DNA of 64,000 bases from RGIG3701 sp030530205. Its GTDB lineage: Bacteria; Planctomycetota; Planctomycetia; Pirellulales; Thermoguttaceae. The position numbers were made by a program, and so were the translations under genes. The DNA lies in contig JAUMVK010000004.1 of NCBI GenBank assembly GCA_030530205.1, positions 1 through 64,000 of the forward strand, given 5' to 3'. The notes beneath the pieces were generated by a model. The model worked only from the letters and a program-made list of their open reading frames with translations. It was not told where the DNA came from and made no database searches. This document shows, in pieces, positions 16,474 to 25,920 of this stretch (positions are counted from its first letter, which is position 1; each line of letters starts with the position of its first letter).

Positions 16474-16506
16474 AAAAAAACCTTTCGCTTTTATTCCTGG
16501 TTTTTC

Positions 16507-16860
16507 TTATTTCTTCACGATACGATTTTTTTCATCCACGTGCACCACCGTGGGCTTCCAGCTGCGCGCCTCTTCTTCCGTCACCGCGGCGTAGGTGATC
16601 AAAACCACCGTGTCGCCCGGGTAACCAAGACGTGCGGCCGGGCCGTTGAGCATCATCGTGCCGGAGCCTGCCGGGGCTTCGATCAGGTACGTGACCAAGC
16701 GCTCCCCGTTGTTGCAGTTGAGGACGTGAACTTCTTCTCCCGGCAGCATATCTGCCGCTTTGAGCAAATCCGAATCGACGGCAATGCTCCCCTCATAGTC
16801 CAGTTTCGTGGCCGTCAGGGTCGCGCGGTGGATCTTGGATTTGAACATGGAACGCAGCAT
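16507..16860 (-). CDS. panD: aspartate 1-decarboxylase precursor
   Basis: A 117-residue pyruvoyl enzyme making beta-alanine for pantothenate and coenzyme A. It self-cleaves between Gly24 and Ser25 (YEGSIAVD); Lys9 and the MLRSMFKSKIHRATLT start are canonical, as is the NGERLVTYLIEAPAGSG segment. Length is normal. It is co-directional with pgsA and about 140 bases downstream of proS, from which a long hairpin separates it. No other pantothenate gene is adjacent. Confidence 0.97.
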   Translation of the reverse strand: MLRSMFKSKIHRATLTATKLDYEGSIAVDSDLLKAADMLPGEEVHVLNCNNGERLVTYLIEAPAGSGTMMLNGPAARLGYPGDTVVLITYAAVTEEEARSWKPTVVHVDEKNRIVKK

Positions 16861-16893
16861 GATGAAAAGCCTCCAAAAGGTGAATCAAGTTAA

Positions 16894-16992
16894 AACGAAT
16901 AATGAATAACGAATAACGAATAATGAATTGAAATGCGAATCAACGAAAAAGTTCTCTTTTCATTATTCGTTATTTTTTATTCATTATTCGTT
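16894..16992 (-). terminator. long AT-rich hairpin between proS and panD
   Basis: The stretches 16895-16928 and 16961-16992 are built of AATAATGAATAACGAATAA-type units that are largely complementary to each other, with T-rich tracts at either side. It directly follows the proS stop on the minus strand, so it probably terminates proS. It is also a member of the same AT-rich repeat family as 15834-15873. Confidence 0.65.
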
Positions 16993-16998
16993 CCTCAT

Positions 16999-18768
16999 TT
17001 ACTTCCGCGCCTCATTGAACCGCGTGCCGTTCGCGCGTTCGTCGAGGATCGCGTCGGTGATCGTCTGAACGGCAGAGTCAAGCGCGACGTTCTGGCAGTC
17101 AGCGGCCCAACGCCACTTCAGTTCCACTTCGTTGTTCGCCAGCCCCTTCGGCCCAACGACCACACGGAGCGGGAAGCCGATCAGGTCGATGTCGTTGAAC
17201 TTCACGCCCGGACGCGCGTCGCGGTCGTCGATCAACACGTCGATCCCCGCGGCCTGAAGCTCATCGTGGAGTTTGTTCGCGGCGGCCATCGTCGCCTCGT
17301 CGTTCACGCGCATCGGCACGACGCAAACTTCGTACGGTGCCAGCGAGACTGGCCAGATGATCCCTTTTTCGTCGTAACTGTTCTCAATGCAGCCCGCCAG
17401 AATACGCGCGACGCCGATCCCGTAGCAGCCCATGATGATCGTTTTGAGGGCCTGGCCGTCCGCGTCGAGGAACTTGGCGCCAAGGGCTTCCGAGTACTTC
17501 GTGCCGAGCTTGAACACGTGGCCGACTTCCATCCCGCGCTGGATGATGAACCGGCCGTGGCCGCATTTCGGGCAGCAATCGCCCGCGACGGCGTTCCGGA
17601 CGTCGGCGTACATCGTCGGCTCAAAGTCGCGACCCGGGTTCACGCCCGTGATGTGCGCTTCCTCGCCCGCCGCGTTCGCGCCCGTGACGGCGTTCACGAC
17701 GTACTTCACCGCAACGTCCGCATAAACCGGAACGTTTTCTTTCAGGCCGACCGGGCCGGCAAAACCGACCGGGGCGCCCGTCACGCGCTGAATCACTTCC
17801 GGCGATGCGAGCTCCAGGTGCTTTGCCCCGACCAGGCGGCGGACTTTGATCTCGTTCACCTCGTGATCGCCTCGCACGACCACCACGATGGGCTTCCCGT
17901 CCGCCTCAAAAATCATCGTTTTGAGCATTTTTTCCGGCGTGCACTTGAGGAACTTGCAGACCGATTCGATGCTGCTCGCCCCGGGAGTCGGGACTTTCTC
18001 GATCTCTGCCAGGGGCTCGTCCGATTTCGTGTACGAGTTCTCGCCGATCTCGGCTTTTTCCGTGTTGGCGGCGTACTTGCATTCGGGGCAGACCACCACG
18101 TTATCCTCGCCGTTTTCGCCAAGGACCATGAACTCTTTGCTCGCGTTCCCGCCGATCGCTCCGCTGTCCGCATCGACCGGGAGGAATTTCAGGCCCGCCC
18201 GATTGAAAATGCGGTGGTACGCATCGTACATTTTGTTGAAGCTGGCGTCCAGGCCGTCCATCGTCATGTCGAAGCTGTACGCGTCCTTCATGAGGAACTC
18301 GCTGGTGCGCAGAACGCCCGAGCGCGGACGCTCCTCGTTGCGGAATTTCGTCTGGATCTGGTACAGCGTGATCGGGAGCTGACGGTAGCTGGAAACGTAT
18401 CTCGCCACGATGTCGGTGATCGGTTCCTCGTGCGTCGGGCAAAGCACGACCGGCGTGGTGGTCCCGGCCCGGTTCAGGGAGAATTTCATCAGGACGTTCC
18501 CGAACGATTCCACACGGTTCGTCTGTTCCCAGAGCGACTGCGGGGTGAGTGCGGTCATAAGCAGTTCCACGGCGCCGGCCCGGTTCATTTCCTCGCGCAC
18601 GATGCCCTCAGCCTTGCGCAGCGACTTCAGCCCAAGCGGGAGGTACGCGTACGCGCCCGCCATGGTCTGTGAAATCAGTCCCGCGCGGAGCATTAAGATG
18701 TGGCTCGGGATCTTCGCTCCGTCCGGAGCTTCTTTCTGGGTAGTGATAAGCGTCTGGGTCCAGCGCAT
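16999..18768 (-). CDS. proS: prolyl-tRNA synthetase, bacterial type with editing insertion
   Basis: A 589-residue class II synthetase charging tRNA-Pro in the cytoplasm. Recognisable parts are motif 1 near LPLGLKSLRKAEGIVREEM, motif 2 as FRNEERPRSGVLRTSEFLMK, VLCPTHEEPITD, and motif 3 region GCYGIGVARILAGCIE. The INS editing domain lies between motifs 2 and 3 (about residues 225-380, with the FVDxAR-type region replaced by HITGVNPGRDFEP). The C-terminal anticodon-binding domain (PYEVCVVPMRVND) closes the protein. A Cys-rich CPECKYAANTEK and CCPKCGHGRF pair suggests a zinc-binding site, which is not universal in ProS. Confidence 0.96.
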   Translation of the reverse strand: MRWTQTLITTQKEAPDGAKIPSHILMLRAGLISQTMAGAYAYLPLGLKSLRKAEGIVREEMNRAGAVELLMTALTPQSLWEQTNRVESFGNVLMKFSLNRAGTTTPVVLCPTHEEPITDIVARYVSSYRQLPITLYQIQTKFRNEERPRSGVLRTSEFLMKDAYSFDMTMDGLDASFNKMYDAYHRIFNRAGLKFLPVDADSGAIGGNASKEFMVLGENGEDNVVVCPECKYAANTEKAEIGENSYTKSDEPLAEIEKVPTPGASSIESVCKFLKCTPEKMLKTMIFEADGKPIVVVVRGDHEVNEIKVRRLVGAKHLELASPEVIQRVTGAPVGFAGPVGLKENVPVYADVAVKYVVNAVTGANAAGEEAHITGVNPGRDFEPTMYADVRNAVAGDCCPKCGHGRFIIQRGMEVGHVFKLGTKYSEALGAKFLDADGQALKTIIMGCYGIGVARILAGCIENSYDEKGIIWPVSLAPYEVCVVPMRVNDEATMAAANKLHDELQAAGIDVLIDDRDARPGVKFNDIDLIGFPLRVVVGPKGLANNEVELKWRWAADCQNVALDSAVQTITDAILDERANGTRFNEARK

Positions 18769-18871
18769 GATGATTTCCTCGTAAAACGTAAAAGGTTTAG
18801 AAAAAGATTTTAAATACTCTTCTATTGTAAAGAACTATGCGCAAGACGCAAGGGGGGGTGAAGCGATTTTC

Positions 18872-18910
18872 CCGAAAAAAATGAGGGCCTCACTCAAAGC
18901 GAAACCCTCA
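18872..18910 (-). terminator. intrinsic terminator of the prenyltransferase-fold gene
   Basis: On the minus strand TGAGGG pairs with CCCTCA, followed by ATTTTTTTC. It lies about 70 bases past the stop at 18978. Confidence 0.7.
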
Positions 18911-18977
18911 AAAATCATACTTAAAGCATTAAAACGATTATATTAACCAGACCGGAAAAGACCGGCACGGTTTTCAA

Positions 18978-20489
18978 TCATTCCAAAGCGGCCGGTTTGT
19001 CCATCGACTGCGCCTTGTAAATCGGCTGGTGACGATAGTAAACTTCCAGCGTCATGATGGAAAGAGCCGTTTCGTACAAACGTCCTCCGCTATCGGCATG
19101 CCCGCCGCCCGGAGTCCAGCTTCCTTTATCGTGACCATCGCCTTTGGTCTGCTTTTTGACGAGCTGCTCACGCATTCTTTCGTTCCAGCGAGTCCACTGG
19201 TCACCGCCGTAATGACGCATGACCTGTGTAGCGTAATAGTTATAATACATATCACCGCTCGGACCGATTTTGTCGAGATATTCAACGCCTTTCTGAAGCG
19301 ATGGATTATCCTGTTTCCATCCGTAATACATACGGCAAAGAAGCCCGATAGCCGTACACGCAGGGGTTTTGCCTGGCGTGACATAACCGTAACCCGCACC
19401 ATTTTCCGTCTGAACCGAGTTCAGGAAGTTCATGGCCTTGGCCGGGACCTGCTGGTTGATCTGCAAGTAACCCATATAACCGGATTTCAGAGCCATGAGC
19501 TGCCACCCCACGACAGACGTATCGCCTGCCTGCTGCGGACTGTAACGCCAGCCACCGCCGACCGGGTCCTGAGCGTACATCACGAAGTTGACGGCCGCCT
19601 GTGCCGGGACGCGGAGGGATTTTTCTTTCGTCATGGCGTACGCCTCCGTGAGGCAAATCGTAGCCAGACCGTGCGCATACATCGTACCTTCACCCTGATG
19701 GAGTGAACCACCACCGGGGCACTTCGGATCTTTCTTCATCGAGGCAACCAGGAATTTCAGACCGTTCCCGATCTGTTTCTGGTATGTACCTTCTTTATGC
19801 GTCATACCACAACCAAGGAAGGGAAGAATTCCCATGGCGGTCGCACCGTTAGTACACTTCATGAGTTTGCCCGGGTTGGCACAGTTACAGTTCCCAACGA
19901 GGCAGTGGTTGTAGTTCCAGCTTCCATTTGGGAGTTGGTGCCGGGCGATCCACTCAAGCCCCTGCTTCACAGCGTTCTGGGAGGCACGCGTACCACCAGA
20001 GGTCATGGCCACATTGTCCGCGTTTCTACGGGCTTCAAGACCATTTCCGCTCGTGTAGGAATTGATCGAGGCGTTGTTGTCACTGGAAGCGGCTTTGACA
20101 TCGGCCAGCGGCGTGAATTCAACCACAGCCGGCGGCGGGTCGTCGTCCATCGTATCCGCGACTTCCACATCGACCTGGATGTCCTGCGGGGAATCGACAG
20201 AAACTTCCGATTCCACCTCTTCCATATTGTCATCGACGTCAAGATCCATTTCGAGCTCTTCCTCTTCCTCTTCCTCCATCACTTCTTCTTCGACGACTTC
20301 TTCGTCAGCAGTCGAGGTGAAGACCACTGCGGCTTTCTTGGCCTGCTGGTCAACCTGGATGAACATCATGACGGTGAGAGCAATCGTGTGAACCACCATA
20401 CTGATGAGCCAGCTCGGAACACGTTCCAGCAAACTCCCCTTGCTTTCTACATATTCTACAGCTTCCTGATTTTCATTGTCCTGCGACAT
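18978..20489 (-). CDS. membrane-anchored prenyltransferase/squalene-cyclase-fold protein
   Basis: About 503 residues. Residues 27-46 are one membrane helix (SWLISMVVHTIALTVMMF), followed by an extremely acidic stretch (EEEVMEEEEEEELEMDLDVDD). The last 330 residues are alpha/alpha-toroid repeats of the terpene cyclase/prenyltransferase fold, with QNAVKQGLEWIARHQLPNGS, GGGWRYSPQQAGDTSVVGW and SGDMYYNYYATQVMRHYGG. Proteins of this build are common in planctomycetes and are not known enzymes; no DDxD-type active site stands out. The start at 20489 is preferred over 20504 because AAAGGG lies six bases upstream. It stands alone between proS and the M48 protease. Confidence 0.85.
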   Translation of the reverse strand: MSQDNENQEAVEYVESKGSLLERVPSWLISMVVHTIALTVMMFIQVDQQAKKAAVVFTSTADEEVVEEEVMEEEEEEELEMDLDVDDNMEEVESEVSVDSPQDIQVDVEVADTMDDDPPPAVVEFTPLADVKAASSDNNASINSYTSGNGLEARRNADNVAMTSGGTRASQNAVKQGLEWIARHQLPNGSWNYNHCLVGNCNCANPGKLMKCTNGATAMGILPFLGCGMTHKEGTYQKQIGNGLKFLVASMKKDPKCPGGGSLHQGEGTMYAHGLATICLTEAYAMTKEKSLRVPAQAAVNFVMYAQDPVGGGWRYSPQQAGDTSVVGWQLMALKSGYMGYLQINQQVPAKAMNFLNSVQTENGAGYGYVTPGKTPACTAIGLLCRMYYGWKQDNPSLQKGVEYLDKIGPSGDMYYNYYATQVMRHYGGDQWTRWNERMREQLVKKQTKGDGHDKGSWTPGGGHADSGGRLYETALSIMTLEVYYRHQPIYKAQSMDKPAALE

Positions 20490-20747
20490 GGGATGCCCTT
20501 TCAAAGATCTAAAAATAAACTAGTTTGCCGTACAGGATTACCCCGTTCAGGGACGAAAAGAGGGAAAACCCCACAGCAAAACAGGTACTAAACCCTTCAT
20601 TTTTCCATTTTACCCGAAATTTATAAAATTTCAAGCAGATTCCCACCCTATTTTTGGAAAAATTTTAAAAAAAGTCAAAAAATTTTTCCGCCCCCGATAA
20701 AGTTTGCAGTTAAGGAAAACTCCGCGGCCCCATTTCCACGTTTTTTT

Positions 20748-21899
20748 TCACTTGTCGCAATTCAAAATTCGCTCTCCGATCGCCGGATGCGAGTGCAGCC
20801 AGAAAACCTCCAGCGGGTGCGGGAACGGGTCCGCCTTGTTCTGAACGGCCAGCTTCACGAAGGCGCTGCGCATCGCGGCCGGCGAGGCTGTTTTCAGGGC
20901 GTAAGCATCCGCCTGGCGCTCAAACCGGCGGCTCACCGCATTGCCAAAAGGCCCAGCAAAAAACGAAAGCAACGAAAGAATCAGCGACAAAAACGGCACG
21001 GCCCAGACAGGGAACTGCGCGTACACCATTTCAGGCCCAAGCCAGTACTTCAGGGCCAGGTCGATCAGCCAAAAGACAGCAAAACTTCCAAGGAAAATCA
21101 TCCCGCACTGCTTCAAAATGTGGCGGTGAACATGATGACCGACCTCGTGAGCGAAAACCGCAGTGATTTCATCCTCCGTGAAATTTTCGAGCAGAGTATC
21201 CCCCAGCAGGACACGGCGCGTAGAACCAAGTCCGCCGAGCATCGCGTTCGCCTTGTTCGTCTCGATGGAAAGGTCCAGCCGGTAAATACCGGTCAATTTC
21301 AACGTGGTCGGTCGGGTGATTTTCTCAAAGCGTTCCATCAGGGAAGGCTTTTCCAGCCGCTCCACCTTGTAAAAAAGCGGGAGGATCAACACCGGGAAAA
21401 GAATTCCCAGAACGACCGAGAAAAACAGAAACATCACAGAAACCGCGGCCCACCACCACGGCCCACACAGGCGAATGAGGAAGAAAATTCCCCCAACCAC
21501 CACAAGATTCAGAATCGCTCCAATCACAAAATGAAGCATATACCGTCGAAACCAGTGACCAAACGTCAGGTTGCTCAGACCAAATTTCTGTTCCAAAACC
21601 CAGTCATCATAAACGTCCAACGGAAAACCGAGAACACCCTCGAAAAGCATTATCGCGAGGAGAAAAACGACCAGAAGCGCGTACGTGTGCGCAGCGAGGA
21701 AGGGACACTGCGAACTGAGCCATTCGGTTGCCGGTCTCGCCAGCCAGAACGCAATCACCGCAGAAACGCACAGCCCCCAAAACTGGGAAATGAGCGTACA
21801 GTACAAACCCCGCCGATGGTACTCGCGGCTCTCCCGAAGCTGCTCGGGTGTCATGATTTCAGCACAAAGCGCGGATTGAATTTCGGATTTGGTTGACAT
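20748..21899 (-). CDS. M48-family membrane metalloprotease (Ste24-like)
   Basis: A 383-residue integral-membrane zinc protease. His251 and His255 with catalytic Glu252 form HEVGH, and Glu327 in RRFERQADAYALK is the third zinc ligand. Preceding segments match CAAX protease 1: FPLDVYDDWVLEQKFG, then SIETNKANAMLGGLGSTRRV. About six to seven transmembrane helices are visible. It would degrade or process membrane proteins. It starts 18 bases after the stop of the upstream membrane protein gene, so the two are probably cotranscribed. Confidence 0.93.
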   Translation of the reverse strand: MSTKSEIQSALCAEIMTPEQLRESREYHRRGLYCTLISQFWGLCVSAVIAFWLARPATEWLSSQCPFLAAHTYALLVVFLLAIMLFEGVLGFPLDVYDDWVLEQKFGLSNLTFGHWFRRYMLHFVIGAILNLVVVGGIFFLIRLCGPWWWAAVSVMFLFFSVVLGILFPVLILPLFYKVERLEKPSLMERFEKITRPTTLKLTGIYRLDLSIETNKANAMLGGLGSTRRVLLGDTLLENFTEDEITAVFAHEVGHHVHRHILKQCGMIFLGSFAVFWLIDLALKYWLGPEMVYAQFPVWAVPFLSLILSLLSFFAGPFGNAVSRRFERQADAYALKTASPAAMRSAFVKLAVQNKADPFPHPLEVFWLHSHPAIGERILNCDK

Positions 21900-21917
21900 T
21901 TTTTTGAGTTTGGAGCA

Positions 21918-22769
21918 TTACTCCTCTAGTGGTTCAGGGGAATCGAAGGCCGCACGAAATGACAGGACGACAGAATCGTCCATCGGGATCCTATGTTTTT
22001 TTCGGACACTCAGTTGTACACCGTGTGGGGCATTCTGGACGATTTCCACGTCGGCCGTTCCCTCCAGTGAAAAACATTCCACCTCCGGAATTTGAGGAAA
22101 CGGCGGGCAAAACGAGACAAAAAGCGGGACTTTCGTCTGACCAGTCGGAAATTCAGCGCGCAAAAAACCGGTAATTTCTTCAGAACCATTCGGTTTCTGA
22201 AGACGCTCGAGTTTTTGTTGTACTCCAGGCGGAAGAGGCTCGTCCTCATCTTCGATTTCCTCAGATTCCCACTTCGGTTCTTCCATCAACCCGGAATCGG
22301 GATCGGTTTCCAGCTCACTTTTTTGTTCCGGCTCTTCGGAGGAAGGTTGAGGGTGGTGAAACTCAAACCTGCAAAGGATCCCAACCGTCAGCAGAAAGAA
22401 AATCGCAAAAACAAGCTGCGTCAGCACAGAAGTTCCGGGAATCTGGATCGCCAGCCCAATAAGCAAATAATCCAGCAAAAGGATTCCCGTCAAAATCCGG
22501 CGCAGTAGAACCGCGCGTTTGGAAAACCCCCGGGACCAAGCCCGAATCAGGAAATAAAGCAGCAAAACCGTGATTCCAAAGACGGTCGAAAAGATAAAAA
22601 TTCCCGCCGTCGGCATGGTTTGACAAAAAAAACCAGCATAACGGCGCCAAAAGAAAAAAAATCCCCCCATCAAAACGATACAAAATATCAAACTCGTTGA
22701 AATTGAGAGGGCCGGGGGAATTTTTTTCAGGTTTTGGAAAAAATTTTTAAAATTTTTTTGGAGAAACAT
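21918..22769 (-). CDS. four-helix membrane protein with soluble C-terminal domain
   Basis: A 283-residue protein. Hydrophobic segments lie at about residues 20-38, 51-75, 88-108 and 115-135. An acidic, Pro-rich linker (EEPEQKSELETDPDSG) and a C-terminal beta-like domain of about 90 residues follow (VPLFVSFCPPFPQIPEVEC). I recognise no family. It precedes the M48 protease by 18 bases and may be its partner, but this is inference from position only. A GGAAG stretch lies before the ATG. Confidence 0.75.
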   Translation of the reverse strand: MFLQKNFKNFFQNLKKIPPALSISTSLIFCIVLMGGFFFFWRRYAGFFCQTMPTAGIFIFSTVFGITVLLLYFLIRAWSRGFSKRAVLLRRILTGILLLDYLLIGLAIQIPGTSVLTQLVFAIFFLLTVGILCRFEFHHPQPSSEEPEQKSELETDPDSGLMEEPKWESEEIEDEDEPLPPGVQQKLERLQKPNGSEEITGFLRAEFPTGQTKVPLFVSFCPPFPQIPEVECFSLEGTADVEIVQNAPHGVQLSVRKKHRIPMDDSVVLSFRAAFDSPEPLEE

Positions 22770-22985
22770 TTCTTCCGTTCAAAAATCATAAACGAGGTTT
22801 TCGCAATTAACAATATGTCACATTATAGAAGATTTTCAAAAAAAAAGAACGGGGGCAGATGGCAAAAATGAGAAAAAATTTAAAAAAATCTTCTCGAGCC
22901 CCTCTTGCAATTTTTGGAAAATCAGCCATACTATCAATCACAAGGACGCGAGAACCAGCAGGGAAGCTGAATTTTTCTCAAGTAC

Positions 22986-23033
22986 AAAAAAACGGTGTTT
23001 TCAACGCAGGATGCTGAGAAACACCGTTTTTTT
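22986..23033. terminator. bidirectional terminator
   Basis: AAAAAAACGGTGTTT and AAACACCGTTTTTTT are perfect complements, giving a stem with U-tracts on both strands. It lies just past the lptE-like stop (minus strand). Confidence 0.9.
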
Positions 23034-23049
23034 AATTAATTAAGCCCAT

Positions 23050-23589
23050 CTACCACGGGTTTTCCATCATCCCGACGATGTTCCGCGCAATGGTCTGCAT
23101 CAACGCTTGCGAAGAGGTAACATTCGACTGTCCCATCTCTGTCACGAGTGCTGTAGAGGCCGAAATTTTGAGCGCCTCCTGTTCCATGTCGATATGCTGC
23201 GACTGGCGAAGATCCCGGGTACGGCGGTCTATCCATTTTGCCTCGACCGTCATCCCGAGAGAGATCTCACGTGGGTCCGCCCAGTCGTTCTGGAACGTCA
23301 CCGATTTGTTTTCACCCACGATGTTCACCTGCAGAATCGTATCTGCCCGACATTCAGGAACCACCTTGTACGGAGTTCGCGACTCGATTTCCCTGATGAG
23401 CGCTTCCGTCAGACGTTCCCCGTAGCCACGGCGCCAGGTTTCATTCCCGCAAATGGAAACACTTACCGTCTGAATGTCCTGCGGGAAAAGACACTGATTT
23501 CCCCAGTTGTACGTCGCACAGCCAGTGAAAAACCAAAGCAGACCGAGAGCCAGCGTAACAAAAAACGTTTTGAACTGGCCGTTCTGCAT
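23050..23589 (-). CDS. lptE: LptE-like LPS-assembly lipoprotein
   Basis: A 179-residue outer-membrane lipoprotein, with Cys24 after WFFTG. The pattern fits the LptE family: VSVSICGNETWRRGYGERLTEALIREIESRTPYKVV, then ADTILQVNIV and a helical C-terminus. LptE plugs the LptD barrel that exports lipopolysaccharide. The start at 23589 has AGGAG close upstream; a TTG at 23604 is less likely. It follows the BamD-like gene by 36 bases in an evident two-gene operon for outer-membrane building. LptE homologues are weakly conserved, so the symbol is tentative. Confidence 0.75.
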   Translation of the reverse strand: MQNGQFKTFFVTLALGLLWFFTGCATYNWGNQCLFPQDIQTVSVSICGNETWRRGYGERLTEALIREIESRTPYKVVPECRADTILQVNIVGENKSVTFQNDWADPREISLGMTVEAKWIDRRTRDLRQSQHIDMEQEALKISASTALVTEMGQSNVTSSQALMQTIARNIVGMMENPW

Positions 23590-23625
23590 GGGAGTCTCCT
23601 GCAATTTTAGGAAGTTACGGGGGGA

Positions 23626-24846
23626 TTAATTTTTCTCTGGGAAAATGACCTTGAGCCACGCGAAGTAATCCGTCGGCTCCGCCTGGAAATTCTCGATCCG
23701 GGCGTAATTCTTTCTCGCCTCTATCGCACACTGAGTCTGCGGGTAATCCTGCATCACGAGCAGATAGTAGTAACGCGCGGCACCGTAGCAACGTTTCGTT
23801 TCATAGAAAGCTGCGATTTCCATGTCACGTTCTGCTTTGGCTTCCGTGATCTTGCTTTGGGTTTCCAAAAGAGCCTGACGGCGGTCAGCAAGCTGCGGTC
23901 CGAACTGAGTCAGCAGACGGTTCGTCAGATCCTCCGCGTCTTCGAGAGCCTTGCCATCGTACTTCGGTCCCTGGTACATCAAAAGTTTGGCCGAAAGGTT
24001 CAGCTCACACGCAGGAAGCAGGTGCTTCGACTGCGGATAATTCTTGATCAGGTCATCGTAAAAATCGGCGGCGTCAAAATACTCGCCCCGAATGTAGTTC
24101 GCGTTCCCGGCCGCCATGACCGCATGCTCCGCCCAGAGACCGTTCGGATCGTGCATCGCGATCGTTCTGTACGCCTTGATCGAATTCCCGAACGTTCCAA
24201 CAAAAGGCCGGGTTTTGTCCGTAAAGTTCGGAGTGAGCGGGCCGTAATGGTTGATCTGGTCGAGTTTCTCCCAGTATTGAGCAATCGCGAACAATCGCGG
24301 GGAAACCCGGTCCATGTAACGCGTTGAATCGTATTTTTTCAACAACTTCTCGTAGGCACGCTGGGCCTTGGAGTAACGATTCGCAAAGAAGTACGCCTCA
24401 CCGCGCAGGAAGAGGGCGTCTTCCTGAAGAGCCGAATCCGGCCAGCGGAACGCCGCGTAACCGAGTTTTTTGGCCGCCGCCTCAAACTGTCCCTGGTCAA
24501 AAAGTTGCACCCCTTCCTCGAAAGCCGCAACCGCAATGGGTTCGTTCGGCTCCTGATGAACCAGCTTCAGACACGCAAGCCGGAATTTCTTGCCGAATTT
24601 TTCTGCCGTCATGGCCGAAAATGAATTATCTTCCTCTTCAAAGTACTCGGAAGCCTCGTTCACCTGAGCCATATCCACCTGCGGATTGGGTTGCGTCTTC
24701 AGAGCCGCGTCTGCCTGATTCAGCTTTTCCATCGAAGTCCCCCGTGACCCCATGGTCGAACAACCCACAACGCAAACGAGTGCTGCGAGAAGCAATGCAC
24801 ACGTCACGCAAATCGGGAAGCGGCGAAAACAAACGGATCGATTCAT
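23626..24846 (-). CDS. bamD: BamD-like TPR lipoprotein
   Basis: A 406-residue lipoprotein with lipobox CVVGC and Cys29. Residues 120-390 are tetratricopeptide repeats of the YfiO/BamD sort (AVAAFEEGVQLFDQGQFEAA, GEAYFFANRYSKAQRAYEKL, YIRGEYFDAADFYDDLIKNY, CYGAARYYYLLVMQDYPQTQ). BamD helps insert beta-barrel proteins in the outer membrane. This protein is longer than the enterobacterial one by about 160 residues, as is usual for planctomycete relatives. It heads the pair with the lptE-like gene. A more general TPR role cannot be excluded. Confidence 0.72.
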   Translation of the reverse strand: MNRSVCFRRFPICVTCALLLAALVCVVGCSTMGSRGTSMEKLNQADAALKTQPNPQVDMAQVNEASEYFEEEDNSFSAMTAEKFGKKFRLACLKLVHQEPNEPIAVAAFEEGVQLFDQGQFEAAAKKLGYAAFRWPDSALQEDALFLRGEAYFFANRYSKAQRAYEKLLKKYDSTRYMDRVSPRLFAIAQYWEKLDQINHYGPLTPNFTDKTRPFVGTFGNSIKAYRTIAMHDPNGLWAEHAVMAAGNANYIRGEYFDAADFYDDLIKNYPQSKHLLPACELNLSAKLLMYQGPKYDGKALEDAEDLTNRLLTQFGPQLADRRQALLETQSKITEAKAERDMEIAAFYETKRCYGAARYYYLLVMQDYPQTQCAIEARKNYARIENFQAEPTDYFAWLKVIFPEKN

Positions 24847-24974
24847 AAAAGGGACTTTCCGGCAAAACCGGTTTGACTTTTCTGTTTAATTAACAAACAA
24901 TAAATATTTTTATCGTCCTGGAGGCGTTTAGTTAATGTTTTGTAATTATTATTTAACTGTCGATTGGTGCCCCC

Positions 24975-25766
24975 TTAACGCTTGAGCCATCGCAGGATCG
25001 GGATCGGTCGTTCCATCTGATGCGCAAGGAACTGGTTCCACACGCCGCGTATTTCGCCGAGGGTTTTCTGCGAAAGCTGGAGGCGTTTCCAATAACGATC
25101 ATCGGACGAGGCCAAAAGCTGGAACGCGCCGAGGGCTTCCGGTGAAAGGGAAACGACGCTTTTTTTCCCGGGCCGACAGTTCTGACACAGGACTCCTCCG
25201 TCCGCCATACCGAACGCGATTCGTTTAGCCCCGCGCCGGACTTCGACTTTTTGGGAGCAACTGACACACTCATGAAACGAGGGAGCCAGACCGACGAGCT
25301 GCAGGAGCCGAAGCTCGTAATGGAAGAGGCACCGGGAAAGTTTTTCCGGTGGATTTTCCAGACTCGCTCCCTTACATACGGAATCCAATGATACAATATC
25401 GTTTAAAATGATTTTTGTCAAGTCGAATAATTCATTTTGAGGGTCGAAATTTTCAGTAAAATGATTTAAAAGTTGTACCACGTGGAAACCTGCGTAAATC
25501 GCGACGGTTGAGTCGACCCGAAAACGGTCGGTGAGTTTTGCCTCGGTAACGAGCTGGAGCACGTCACTGTTTTTGGGATAGAACAAAATCCTGCAAATGT
25601 TCATGGCATCAAGCGCCGTGTCAAAGGGATTTTTGAGCCGACGCGCCCCCTTGGCCAGGCATGAAATCTTTCCGTTCTCACGTGTGTAGAACGTTACGAC
25701 CATGCTGGTCTCGCTGAAATCGGCAGTACGCAGAACGATTGCGTCGTCGTTAAGGGGTGGAGCCAT
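24975..25766 (-). CDS. recO: DNA repair protein RecO
   Basis: A 263-residue protein of the RecFOR pathway that loads RecA on gapped DNA. The N-terminal OB-fold reads DDAIVLRTADFSETSMVVTFYTRENGKISCLAKGAR. The C-terminal helical domain has a zinc-binding set Cys167, Cys170, Cys194, Cys197 (CVSC and CQNC), which many RecO proteins carry. Length is typical. It is apparently monocistronic with its own promoter at 25808-25836. Confidence 0.95.
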   Translation of the reverse strand: MAPPLNDDAIVLRTADFSETSMVVTFYTRENGKISCLAKGARRLKNPFDTALDAMNICRILFYPKNSDVLQLVTEAKLTDRFRVDSTVAIYAGFHVVQLLNHFTENFDPQNELFDLTKIILNDIVSLDSVCKGASLENPPEKLSRCLFHYELRLLQLVGLAPSFHECVSCSQKVEVRRGAKRIAFGMADGGVLCQNCRPGKKSVVSLSPEALGAFQLLASSDDRYWKRLQLSQKTLGEIRGVWNQFLAHQMERPIPILRWLKR

Positions 25767-25807
25767 AAAATACCAGGCAAAAAAAATCCAAACAGGAATC
25801 CAGAATA

Positions 25808-25836
25808 AGTATAGAAGATTTTCCGCTTTGACGCAA
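25808..25836 (-). promoter_or_regulatory. recO: sigma70-type promoter of recO
   Basis: On the minus strand TTGCGT and TATACT are separated by 17 bases, with the -10 box about 40 bases upstream of the recO start. Confidence 0.65.
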
Positions 25837-25850
25837 TTGGGATTTCAGAG

Positions 25851-25906
25851 AAAAAAGCGGTTTTTCTCTTAATTAATTAATATTGTATAAATGAGAGAAA
25901 AACCGC
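25851..25906 (-). terminator. intrinsic terminator of the SGNH hydrolase gene
   Basis: On the minus strand GCGGTTTTTCTCTC pairs with the opposing AGAGAAAAACCGC arm and is followed by six T. It lies 15 bases past the stop. Confidence 0.85.
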
Positions 25907-25920
25907 GCCAAAGAGCCGAA

